35,540 bases of DNA from NCBI GenBank assembly GCA_902478365.1, contig CABSKX010000021.1, positions 1 through 35,540 on the forward strand, written 5' to 3'. The position numbers were made by a program, and so were the translations under genes. The notes beneath the pieces are model-generated. The model did no database searches. It saw nothing but the letters and a program-made list of their open reading frames with translations, and was not told the origin of the DNA. Origin of the DNA: an uncultured Collinsella sp. Lineage in GTDB: Bacteria; Actinomycetota; Coriobacteriia; Coriobacteriales; Coriobacteriaceae. Shown piece after piece: positions 1 to 7,198 of this stretch. Within the stretch, counting starts at the first letter, position 1; every line of letters begins with the position of its first letter.

Positions 1-25
1 CCTCCACCCCTCCATTTTGACTTGC

Positions 26-35
26 AGGGGTGAAA
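26..35. promoter_or_regulatory. Candidate integrase arm-type site, left end
   Basis: The 10-mer AGGGGTGAAA stands here, 79 bases before the integrase start. The inverse, TTTCACCCCT, occurs twice in tandem at 12099-12108 and 12110-12119 near the tRNA end of the element. Tyrosine recombinases bind short arm-type repeats at both ends of their elements, so these are candidate arm sites. The function is inferred only from position and repetition. Confidence 0.35.
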
Positions 36-40
36 TTTTT

Positions 41-91
41 GGGTTAGCCTCGGGGGCGAGGCCCTCAAAGCCCCGCCCCCGAGGCTAACCC
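41..91. repeat. 18-bp perfect inverted repeat upstream of the integrase
   Basis: The arms are 41-58 (GGGTTAGCCTCGGGGGCG) and 74-91, perfectly complementary over 18 bases with a 15-base loop. The right arm ends 22 bases before the integrase ATG. A T run (36-40) precedes the stem and no T run follows it on either strand, so it is not an ordinary intrinsic terminator. It could be a terminator of a gene left of the window, a 5'-UTR control hairpin or part of the attachment region. Confidence 0.7.
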
Positions 92-113
92 AACGCACCA
101 CCCCTGGAGACCC

Positions 114-1415
114 ATGGAAACCAGAATCAAACCCACAGCCAAAGGCACTTCCGAACCGATCAAGGGAAAACCCGGTTCCTTCCGCATCTACTTCTCTCTC
201 GGTCGCGACCCCGAATCCGGCAAGAACGGAAAACGAGTCAGATACCTAAAGACACCCAAGAGAACCATCCATTGCAAGAGCAAAAACCCGAAGAACTGGC
301 CCGGTGAGGTTGCGAATGCGCTCGATGCCTACCGGAAGGAGCTGGAGACCTATGAACCGGCTGGCGACATGCCGACCACTGTTTCCGGATACGCCGAGGA
401 TTTCCATCGGCTCCGAGAAAGCTCCTTCGGCTCCCCTCTTTCTTTCCAAAGAGAGGAATATGACGTGCGCCATATACGCGAGCTGTTCGGCGACATGCCC
501 CTCGGTGCGCTGAGGCCCGACGAGATCAAACGGGCGTATGCCGAAGCAATCTCAACCAGAAGATTCACAGAGGCCGAGATTCGTCGCATCCACGTCAAGC
601 TCAAACAGGTCATGCAGGACGCACTGGAGAATGAGCTAATCGGGCGCAACCCATGCATCAGCATCAAACTCCCAAAGCCAGACCTTAGAGTGCGTAACTT
701 CCTCCCACCCGACGAACTGCCCCGATTCACCAAATGCCTGCTATCCGAACCCATGGGGCCGATGACCGTCTGCACCATGCTCATATTCCACCTAGGACTC
801 AGAAAAGGCGAGGCCCTGGGGCTCTGTTGGGAAGACTACGACCCCAAGGCGATGGAGATCCGAATCATCCGACAGTACACCAATGACAAAACGCTCAGGG
901 CACCAAAATCGGAAATGAGCAGACGAATCCTGTCTATAGACTCTTCGCTCGCCGCGTATCTAAACGACTGGAAGATGCGGCAGCGCAGTCTATTCGAGCA
1001 ACGCGGGCTAAGACAGAGAAACTCTGACCCCATCGTTCACGCCTTCAGCACGCATAAGGACGAAAACGGCAACCTTCACGTCAGTATCACCCGACCCGAT
1101 GGACACAACTATTCACGCTGGTTCAGGGATTTCTGCGTCGACAACGGCTATGGCGAGTACGCCAACGTGACAAGCCAGTTCAAGCGCAACGGCAAACTGC
1201 ACACACGAGGCACCGGATACTCAGGGCTCGTCCCCCATGGCCTGAGGCACACGGCAGCAACGGCCCTTGTTGCGAGCAACGTCGACTTAAAGACCGTTCA
1301 GGCGAGAATGGGCCATGCGTCCGCAAGCACAACCGCAAACTTCTACACCCATGCAATCAGGGCAAATGACCGAAACGCAGCTGAGGTATTTGAATCGCTT
1401 TCATCTAAGAATTAG
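114..1415 (+). CDS. Site-specific tyrosine recombinase (integrase) of a mobile element
   Basis: This 433-aa protein would catalyse integration and excision of the element by strand exchange through a 3'-phosphotyrosine. The N-terminal part (about 1-90) resembles an arm-binding domain, about 95-190 is the core-binding SAM-like domain, and 200-430 is the catalytic domain. All expected catalytic residues are present: Arg230 in LGLRKGEAL, Lys265, His375 and Arg378 in HGLRH, His401 in MGHAS, and nucleophile Tyr411 in NFYTHA. The ATG at 114 has a GGAGA box at 106-110. It reads inward from the left end of a module that stops at a tRNA-Arg gene, the usual target of this family. Nothing suggests it is broken. 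Confidence 0.95.
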   Translation: METRIKPTAKGTSEPIKGKPGSFRIYFSLGRDPESGKNGKRVRYLKTPKRTIHCKSKNPKNWPGEVANALDAYRKELETYEPAGDMPTTVSGYAEDFHRLRESSFGSPLSFQREEYDVRHIRELFGDMPLGALRPDEIKRAYAEAISTRRFTEAEIRRIHVKLKQVMQDALENELIGRNPCISIKLPKPDLRVRNFLPPDELPRFTKCLLSEPMGPMTVCTMLIFHLGLRKGEALGLCWEDYDPKAMEIRIIRQYTNDKTLRAPKSEMSRRILSIDSSLAAYLNDWKMRQRSLFEQRGLRQRNSDPIVHAFSTHKDENGNLHVSITRPDGHNYSRWFRDFCVDNGYGEYANVTSQFKRNGKLHTRGTGYSGLVPHGLRHTAATALVASNVDLKTVQARMGHASASTTANFYTHAIRANDRNAAEVFESLSSKN

Positions 1416-1537
1416 CTATTTCAACTGGATACTTCACTATGTCTCCATATCGTGGGCTATTAGTGACATTCGCATGGGCCATATCGACTGAACGGTGATA
1501 CATTATTCGCAAGTTGAATGGAAGGAGGTGAGTATAA

Positions 1538-2269
1538 ATGGCGTTGGCAAAGAAGGCTGAGAAGCGAATTCGCATTCCCGAGAATCTCAGGGCCCCCTTC
1601 GCACAGATGGTTTCGGACGAGGCTTACCTGCGGGCAACTGACGAATCGAAAACCATCATCGGACTCGTCTTCGAGAAGGTGCTTCCCGCGTCCGCGTTCG
1701 CGAGGGACAGGATGCTCAACGTCTACAGCGGTGATAGCCTGTTCACGAGTGTGTCGGACGTATTGCGTTCGAACGTCACCGGCGCAATCGGCACCGTCGC
1801 CGAAGCGGACTATAAGCCCATAATCGAGTTCGGAGCGAGGCTCATTCACGAGAGGAGCTGCGGCACTGCGCTCTACACCGGTGCAATGGACATACCGCAC
1901 CTTCGACGCTGCTTCGAGTCTGTTCTCGACTACATGGAACACGAGACCCGCAGCGACCCCTCGAATCCCTTTCTCGACTACGAGACGTCCCGTGCAGTCA
2001 AGTACGGACGCTCGCTGATGGACGAGTGCTCGACGGAGTTCAATCGAGCGCCCGTAGCAGCCCTCGTTCGCTTCGCAGTTGAGTACTTCGACGAGATTGG
2101 ATGCCTGAACGCAACATGCGCCTATCTCGCCGATGCTTTTTCCGCGCTTGAAGAGAGCGTCACCATCTCGGCTAACAAGTGCGGCAACAAGCACGTACCA
2201 CCGGACACCCCGGAGCTGCGCCGCAAATGGAGCGACCTTCTGGAGACGGTCTGCTCCGACTGGCAATAG
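1538..2269 (+). CDS. Hypothetical protein of the mobile element
   Basis: I do not recognise this 243-aa soluble protein. It starts with a basic stretch (MALAKKAEKRIRIPENLRAPF) and continues as a mixed alpha-helical sequence without membrane segments, Cys clusters or nucleotide-binding motifs. The start is well supported: a strong GGAGGTGA ribosome-binding site sits just upstream. It lies between the integrase and the excisionase-like gene, reading in the same direction. By position it may be an accessory or regulatory gene of the element. The basic N-terminus could contact DNA, but that is speculation. Confidence 0.75.
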   Translation: MALAKKAEKRIRIPENLRAPFAQMVSDEAYLRATDESKTIIGLVFEKVLPASAFARDRMLNVYSGDSLFTSVSDVLRSNVTGAIGTVAEADYKPIIEFGARLIHERSCGTALYTGAMDIPHLRRCFESVLDYMEHETRSDPSNPFLDYETSRAVKYGRSLMDECSTEFNRAPVAALVRFAVEYFDEIGCLNATCAYLADAFSALEESVTISANKCGNKHVPPDTPELRRKWSDLLETVCSDWQ

Positions 2270-2345
2270 AAAACGGCACCCGACTCCCCTCTCTTAGTCG
2301 CCAAACCTCGAAGAGGAGCCGAGCGCCCCAAACAAGGATTTTATC

Positions 2346-2588
2346 ATGCATCTTGCAGATGACCCCAAGACCGACGCCATCTCCGCAGGCATCAACCTGC
2401 GCCATGTCGGCACCAAGCGCATCATGAGCCGCCTGGACGTTCAGATCCTCACCGGCATCGGACAATCCAGCGCCATCAAGCTCATGAAGTCCACCCACCA
2501 CTGCTTTAGCATCGCCAACCAGTACTTCGTCATGGAAGAGGACCTGTTCGACTACTTCCACAAGCTGGCAGAGGGGGCGAGCGAGTAA
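2346..2588 (+). CDS. Excisionase-like / winged-helix DNA-binding protein
   Basis: This 80-aa protein has the shape of excisionases and MerR-type minimal winged helices. A helix-turn-helix (about 30-50, DVQILTGIGQSSAIKLMK) is followed by a wing and a C-terminal helix (FVMEEDLFDYFHKLAEG), like the ILGIS..TVYKLI..G..P..ivpr..l..wl pattern of HTH_17 proteins. It probably acts as recombination directionality factor or as a local repressor. Its TAA stop overlaps the ATG of the next gene by one base (TAATG at 2586-2590), so the two are translationally coupled. The family call rests on overall pattern, not on a diagnostic residue. Confidence 0.65.
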   Translation: MHLADDPKTDAISAGINLRHVGTKRIMSRLDVQILTGIGQSSAIKLMKSTHHCFSIANQYFVMEEDLFDYFHKLAEGASE

Positions 2589-3484
2589 TGCAGCGCCCGA
2601 ACGTCAATCCCCTCGTCTTCGAGCTTGATGTGCTCGACGAGCACGTCCACGCCCTTCAGGAAGACAAGCCCATCGCCTCCTTCGGGCTCGACGCACTCAA
2701 CAGCATCCTCGGCGGTGTCTACCCCGGGCTCAACTACGCAATCGGGACCGCCCCGGGCAAGGGCAAGACGACACTGGCACTCCAGGAGGCCGACAAGCTC
2801 GCGGCAGACGGGCACCCGGTAATCTACGTTTCCGCCGAGCTTCCCGCGCACAAACTGATCGAGAAGAGTCTGGCGCGTCTCAGCGACGGCAAAGTCGCGT
2901 TGTCCGAGGTCTCCAGCTGCGCGACCCAGAATCACCCTAAGCACACGACTTTCGAGGCTGCACTCGACAAATATCGCACCCAGATCGCCCCAAATCTCTG
3001 CATCACCGGCCCGCTCAACACCGTGGAGCTCTCCAACCTCGTCGGGCTGGTAACACGCGAGCGCGGCGAGGTCCCCATCGTCTTCATTGACTACCTCCAG
3101 CTCCTCGCCTGCGGCGTCACGGCGGACCAGCAGTTCATCGACGAGCGATTGGCTATCACAGCATGCGTGAAGGGCCTCCGCGAAATCTCGAACCTCTATG
3201 GCTCTCCCGTCATCGCACTGAGCTCGACCACTCGCAAGTCCTACGATTCCGGGAAGTCGGCCAGGCCCAACCTCGCCATGTTCGGTGGTTCCTCCGCTGT
3301 CGAGTACGGCTTTGACTCGGTGCTCTACCTCGCCGATGACAATGACAAGCCCGAGTGGCCCTACGAGTCTCCCGCAACCGGCACGCCCCTCAAGCTCGTC
3401 GCCCTCAAGAACCGCTACGGCACGCTGGGCGAGTCCCGACTCGACTTCGACGGTGCGCGCGCCACCTTCCACGACAGGGGCTAG
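2588..3484 (+). CDS. DnaB/RecA-like ATPase (replicative-helicase C-terminal domain)
   Basis: The 298-aa protein is a stand-alone RecA-fold ATPase like the C-terminal half of DnaB helicases or the RepA helicases of mobile elements. The Walker A region is GTAPGKGKTT (about 53-62), followed by the DnaB-type VIYVSAELPAHKL segment (about 80) and Walker B VFIDYLQLL (about 160). A serine/threonine-rich loop ALSSTTRKSYDSG (about 215) resembles DNA-binding loop regions of DnaB. It lacks the DnaB N-terminal domain, and DnaB itself is about 450 aa. It is coupled to the excisionase-like gene upstream and lies 3 bases before the MobC-like gene. A role in element replication or DNA processing during transfer is inferred. 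Confidence 0.75.
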   Translation: MQRPNVNPLVFELDVLDEHVHALQEDKPIASFGLDALNSILGGVYPGLNYAIGTAPGKGKTTLALQEADKLAADGHPVIYVSAELPAHKLIEKSLARLSDGKVALSEVSSCATQNHPKHTTFEAALDKYRTQIAPNLCITGPLNTVELSNLVGLVTRERGEVPIVFIDYLQLLACGVTADQQFIDERLAITACVKGLREISNLYGSPVIALSSTTRKSYDSGKSARPNLAMFGGSSAVEYGFDSVLYLADDNDKPEWPYESPATGTPLKLVALKNRYGTLGESRLDFDGARATFHDRG

Positions 3485-3487
3485 CCC

Positions 3488-3832
3488 ATGCGTGGCAAAG
3501 CCAAGACCGCGCATATAAACGTCCGCATGACCGAGGAGGAGCGTGCCGCCATCACGGTGCGCTCCTCCTCTTTTGGTATGGCCCCATCGACGTTCATGCG
3601 CGAAGCCGCCCTCCTCATCGGTGAGAAGCCCGTCAGGATCGCCGACGAGGCGACGCTGCGGCAGCTTCTTCATCAGATGAAGAAGCAGGGCGGAAACCTC
3701 AACCAGGCCGTCCGCACCGCAAACGCCTATGGCGTGGATACGCAGACGGCCCAACAGCTCGCGGAGGCCGTCCGTCTGGTATCGAGCACGGCCTCGCAGC
3801 TATCGAACCTCATCTCCAAGAATCGAGAATGA
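3488..3832 (+). CDS. MobC-like ribbon-helix-helix relaxosome accessory protein
   Basis: This 114-aa protein begins with a ribbon-helix-helix fold (HINVRMTEEERAAITVRSSSFGM, about 9-31) and carries the MobC signature GGNLNQAVRTAN (about 68-79), the counterpart of GNNLNQIA(R/K)xxN in MobC/BfmA-type proteins. Such proteins bind oriT and help the relaxase melt and nick DNA. The start follows the upstream stop by 3 bases and the stop overlaps the next gene (ATGA at 3829-3832). Neighbouring coupling-protein and relaxase genes agree with the assignment. Confidence 0.85.
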   Translation: MRGKAKTAHINVRMTEEERAAITVRSSSFGMAPSTFMREAALLIGEKPVRIADEATLRQLLHQMKKQGGNLNQAVRTANAYGVDTQTAQQLAEAVRLVSSTASQLSNLISKNRE

Positions 3833-5751
3833 TCATGAAAACCAAGATGCCCACAGCGCTCATATCATCTCTTCTCCTAGCGATCCTCGCATGCCCCGTC
3901 CTCGCCGTCCCCGTCGACGATTTCGTCGCCGGGACACCGTTAGGCGCGGCTGCGATTCCGTCGTCGTTCGGCGTGGATACCGTCCTCGGCTGGTGGCTCA
4001 CGGGTGCGTTCACTGCTTGCCCGCTCGGAACCCTGCTGACCTTCCTCCTCGCCTTTTGCATCTGCGCTCTCATCGCCTACTCGACCACCCTCAACGCGAG
4101 GGCCGAGGACGGCGGCGTGCTCGGTGACGCCCACGTCAAGACGGGTCGCGAGGTCATAAAAGGGTCCATGACCTGGGACGGCTCGACGAATCCCTCGTCA
4201 CGTGGGTTCGTCTATGGGTTCACCAAGTATCACGGCAAACCCTGCTATCTCTACGAGCCCAAGAAGATGGCCTTCGTGTCAGGGGCCACTGGGTCAGGTA
4301 AGAGTCGCTTCCTCTATCTCCCCTCAATCGACCTGCTCAGCTACGGCGGCGCTTCCAACGGATCCGAGCCCGCGACCCTAATCGTCTCCGACGTGAAAAA
4401 CGAGCTCATAGAACTCACGGGCGACGAGCTGGCCCGTCGCGGCTATCGCGTCCTGCTTCTCGACACGCAGCACCCCTATAGGGGACAGAGGTTCAACCCG
4501 CTCAAGCAGGTGCTCGACCTCCATGCCGAGGGACGCGACCAGGAGGCCGAGCAGGCGGCGGACGCCATCGCGGAGCTCGTGGTGCAGGACGACGAGAAAG
4601 ACAAGGGCTCGCACTGGACCGCCTCGGCCAGGGGCCTGCTCTCGGCCCTGGTCCTGCTGGTCTCCATGTCCGACGAGTGTCCCGAGGAATCAAAGCACCT
4701 CGCGACCGTCTGCGAGGTCCTGGACCGCGGCACCGAGGCCGAGGGAGACGACCCGTCCGAGCCCCTGAAGGCCGTCTTCCGCGCTCTGCCGAGCGGCCAC
4801 CCCGCCAAGGGTAGGGCGTCGCAGTTCGTCTCCTCGGGCGGCAACGAGCTCAGGAGCATCCTCTCGACGCTCAAGGTCGCCCTGCGCCCGTTCTCCTCCG
4901 CCCCGGTCGCCTGGATGACCTCCGGCTTCGACATCGACCCGCACACGGTACTCACGGAGAAGAGCGCCGTCTTCCTCCACGTGCTCGACGAGGGCTCCCC
5001 CTACAACTGCATCGCGGCGATGTTCCTCTCGCAGCTCTGGGCTTCGGTCCAGGCGGTCGCGGACGTGAACGGCGGCAGGCTCCCCCGCCCCGTGCAGATA
5101 CTCGGCGACGAGTGGGGCAACCTGCCCCGCGTCGAGTGCCTGCCCGCCCTCCTCAGTCTCGGGCGCGGGTGCGGGACGTTCTGGGTCGGAGCGACGCAGG
5201 ACGTATCCCAGCTCAACAAGTATGGCGAGAGAGACGGCCGCAGGAAGATCCTCGCGAACTGCGGAGTCAAGATTGCGATGAAGCTCGCCGAGGAAGAGGA
5301 CCGCCGGTACTTCACCGAGCTCATCGGCAAGACCACACGCCACACGCAGGGCACGAGCAACGGCAGGGCCGCGTCGGGCACGTCATCCTCGACGTCCTAC
5401 AGCGAGAGCGCCGACGACGTGATACACCCCTGGGAGTGGCGCGGCATGGCCCCGGACCGGGACGGGATCATCGTCGTGAAGCACGCGGACAACGGTATGC
5501 CCGCATGTCGAGCCGGCGTCTTCCGCTCCCCCGTCACCGACTGCACCAACACGCCCACAAGGGAGCACTTCGACCTCGGGACCCCCGAGCACGAGGCGGA
5601 GAACCGTCGCGCCTACCAGCGCCGCCTCGACGAGTCAGCTGCTGGGAAGATGCGCGAGGAGGCCTCGACCTGGTGCCCAAAGTGGCCCGAGCCGGAGAAG
5701 AAGAACGGGAGCAAGCCGGGCGGCAAATTCAGCGGGCTCTCGCTCGACTAG
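3829..5751 (+). CDS. VirD4/TraG-family type IV coupling protein
   Basis: This 640-aa ATPase would deliver the relaxase-DNA complex to a type IV secretion channel at the inner membrane. Hydrophobic segments lie at about 9-27 and 53-86, then the NTPase: Walker A SGATGSGKS (151-159), TLIVSDVKNELIELTG typical of VirD4/TraG, and Walker B-like LGDEWGNLP (425-433). A serine/threonine-rich low-complexity stretch (about 505-530) precedes the conserved C-terminal RDGIIVVKHADNGMPACRAGVF. It overlaps the MobC-like gene by four bases (ATGA) and precedes the relaxase gene by 10 bases. No VirB4, VirB6 or other channel genes are in the window, so a helper channel would be needed. Confidence 0.93.
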   Translation: MIMKTKMPTALISSLLLAILACPVLAVPVDDFVAGTPLGAAAIPSSFGVDTVLGWWLTGAFTACPLGTLLTFLLAFCICALIAYSTTLNARAEDGGVLGDAHVKTGREVIKGSMTWDGSTNPSSRGFVYGFTKYHGKPCYLYEPKKMAFVSGATGSGKSRFLYLPSIDLLSYGGASNGSEPATLIVSDVKNELIELTGDELARRGYRVLLLDTQHPYRGQRFNPLKQVLDLHAEGRDQEAEQAADAIAELVVQDDEKDKGSHWTASARGLLSALVLLVSMSDECPEESKHLATVCEVLDRGTEAEGDDPSEPLKAVFRALPSGHPAKGRASQFVSSGGNELRSILSTLKVALRPFSSAPVAWMTSGFDIDPHTVLTEKSAVFLHVLDEGSPYNCIAAMFLSQLWASVQAVADVNGGRLPRPVQILGDEWGNLPRVECLPALLSLGRGCGTFWVGATQDVSQLNKYGERDGRRKILANCGVKIAMKLAEEEDRRYFTELIGKTTRHTQGTSNGRAASGTSSSTSYSESADDVIHPWEWRGMAPDRDGIIVVKHADNGMPACRAGVFRSPVTDCTNTPTREHFDLGTPEHEAENRRAYQRRLDESAAGKMREEASTWCPKWPEPEKKNGSKPGGKFSGLSLD

Positions 5752-5761
5752 GGAGGCGACC

Positions 5762-6700
5762 ATGACGGCGATAAAGCAGACGAGCGTCTGCAGCGAGAGG
5801 CACCTCGCGAGACTCAGGGATTACCTCTCCTGGGACCGCGACAAGGCGCTCGCCCACGGCACGCAGAACATCATCGACGATGACCGCTGGTTTCAGGAGA
5901 TGGCGGACACGAGGGCGGCCATGGGTCACGACAGGCCCGGCAAGGCCGGTGCCAAGTGTACCTACATGCAGCACCAGATACTCGGGTTCCTCCCAGACGA
6001 GTGCGACCTCAACGGCGGGAAGATGACGCCGGAGCTGTGCATGCGCTATGCGAGGGAGTACGTGGCCGAGCGCTACCCCAACCAGGAGGTCGTGATGGTG
6101 CTGCACCGCGAGCGCTGCCGCGCGGACGCCACCGACCGCTACGCCGTGCACCTCGGCATCAACCGTAGTGATCTGGAAACCGGCCGAAGGCTCGACGAGG
6201 GCCCCGCCCGAAAGGCGGCGGCATCACGCGTGAAGACCGTCCGTACCCTGGACGAGAGGTACGGCCTCAGGCAGCTTGAGCGCGGCAAGGCCAACTCGCG
6301 CGTCCACGCGAGGCAACCCGGCACGGAAGAGCGCGACATGGCCCGAAAGGGGCAGGCCGCGCGCTCGGAGAACGCCCGCATCCGCGTCGCGGTCGCTCGC
6401 CGGATCGAGGAGGTCGGGCGCATGCGCGACTGCCCCGACCGGATGGGCGAGCTTGAGCGGCGGCTCAGGCGGGACGGCATCGAGCTCGCCAGGTCGAAGG
6501 GCGGGAGCCTCCAGTACCGCTTCCCCTCGAAGTCTCTCGGGGGCATGAGGAAGGTCAACGGCGGAAGGCTCGGCTTTGCCGTCGACCGCTCGACTGGCAT
6601 CGCTGTCCGCTTCACGCTGCGCGGGATAGCGACGGCGATGCGGGCGTTCTGGGAGCTTGAGCGCAGGGCGCTGGAGAACCAGAACGGCCGAGACGACTGA
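5762..6700 (+). CDS. Relaxase / mobilization nuclease (MOBP-like, divergent)
   Basis: The 312-aa protein resembles the nuclease domain of MobA/VirD2-type relaxases, which nick oriT and stay covalently bound through tyrosine. Tyr21 in ARLRDYLSWDRDKA fits motif I. A His-rich region follows: His71 in YMQHQILGF, then His115 in VLHRERC and His130/Asn134 in YAVHLGIN, matching the motif III pattern H..D...H.H...N, except that only one His of the usual HxH pair remains (Tyr-Ala-Val-His). The C-terminal half is basic and probably binds DNA. A GGGAGG box supports the start. It ends the mob operon, is followed by a terminator and lies about 90 bases from a hairpin with an IncP-like nic sequence. It is shorter than most MOBP relaxases. 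Confidence 0.75.
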   Translation: MTAIKQTSVCSERHLARLRDYLSWDRDKALAHGTQNIIDDDRWFQEMADTRAAMGHDRPGKAGAKCTYMQHQILGFLPDECDLNGGKMTPELCMRYAREYVAERYPNQEVVMVLHRERCRADATDRYAVHLGINRSDLETGRRLDEGPARKAAASRVKTVRTLDERYGLRQLERGKANSRVHARQPGTEERDMARKGQAARSENARIRVAVARRIEEVGRMRDCPDRMGELERRLRRDGIELARSKGGSLQYRFPSKSLGGMRKVNGGRLGFAVDRSTGIAVRFTLRGIATAMRAFWELERRALENQNGRDD

Positions 6701-6706
6701 GCATTT

Positions 6707-6745
6707 GGGCCGGGACGCAACAGGCGTTCCGGCCCCTTCTTTTGC
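6707..6745 (+). terminator. Intrinsic terminator after the mob operon
   Basis: The stem arms are GGGCCGGGACGC (6707-6718) and GCGTTCCGGCCC (6724-6735) with one G-T pair and a 5-base loop, followed by a T-rich tail (TTCTTTTG). It starts 6 bases after the relaxase stop codon. Confidence 0.85.
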
Positions 6746-7198
6746 CCTTCGGTGAGAGCGACCTCGGAGCGGTTCGCCGTCCCGCCGCAGGCGGGCAAGA
6801 TGATTCCGTGCAACGGAATCCATATCTTGCCTGCACGGAGCGAGCCGGTTGCCCAAGGCAACGCGAGCCCGGGCAGGTGAGCGCCGGCTGAGCCGACGCC
6901 GAGGAGACGCGACCCTGGGGAGCGTCGTACGACGGCGCTTGGCGACCCGGCGCGAGAGGCCCCGCCCGGCGACCACGGCGGAGGGATGGCGACTTCCGGA
7001 AGCCATCGAGCGCAGCCGTTCGGCGGGCGGGGCCGGCGTGAGCGGAGGCGGACGAAACGCGACCCATGGGGAGCGTTGCAGGGAGCCGCAGCGAGAGCGA
7101 CGCCTCGCGTCGCGGGGGACCCGCCCATGAGCGGGACCCATCGGCCGCAAGGCCGATTGCTACGCCTCGACCCTCAGGGGCGGGTCCATGGCGCGAGC
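6737..7198. other. Gene-less GC-rich region with dense nested inverted repeats
   Basis: No credible gene lies between the mob terminator and the DUF262 stop. Besides the oriT candidate, the sequence folds repeatedly. GTTGCC/GGCAAC lies near 6849-6863. A long imperfect hairpin has outer arms GGCCCCGCCCG (6958-6968) and CGGGCGGGGCC (7024-7034), enclosing ACGGC/GCCGT and ATGG/CCAT pairs. GCGACGC/GCGTCGC lies near 7098-7114. A nested hairpin has 15-base arms 7117-7131 and 7173-7187 (mismatches near the tip) around ATCGGCC (7140-7146)/GGCCGAT (7151-7157). A direct repeat ACGCGACCC(A)TGGGGAGCGT occurs near 6907 and 7057. The last hairpin may end transcription of the defence operon. The rest could be transfer-origin structure or a structured RNA. 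Confidence 0.6.
6791..6834 (+). other. Candidate origin of transfer (oriT) with IncP-type nic site
   Basis: A nested hairpin has outer arms GGCAAGAT (6794-6801) and ATCTTGCC (6824-6831), inner arms GATTCCGT (6802-6809) and ACGGAATC (6813-6820), and a GCA loop. Only CAT (6821-6823) is unpaired. The 3' arm reads CATATCTTGCCTGC, close to the nic region of RP4/IncP-type oriTs (consensus YATCYTG|Y), which would place the cut after G6829. A smaller hairpin with the same GCA loop (CCCGCC/GGCGGG, 6781-6795) abuts it. The relaxase and MobC-like genes immediately upstream support the call. The exact cut is inferred. Confidence 0.65.

Noticed and set aside
6224..7150. Long frames on both strands through the GC-rich gap after the relaxase
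   Set aside because: They overlap the relaxase or the DUF262 gene, give Arg/Pro/Ala-rich products and lack ribosome sites; the region is explained better by hairpins.
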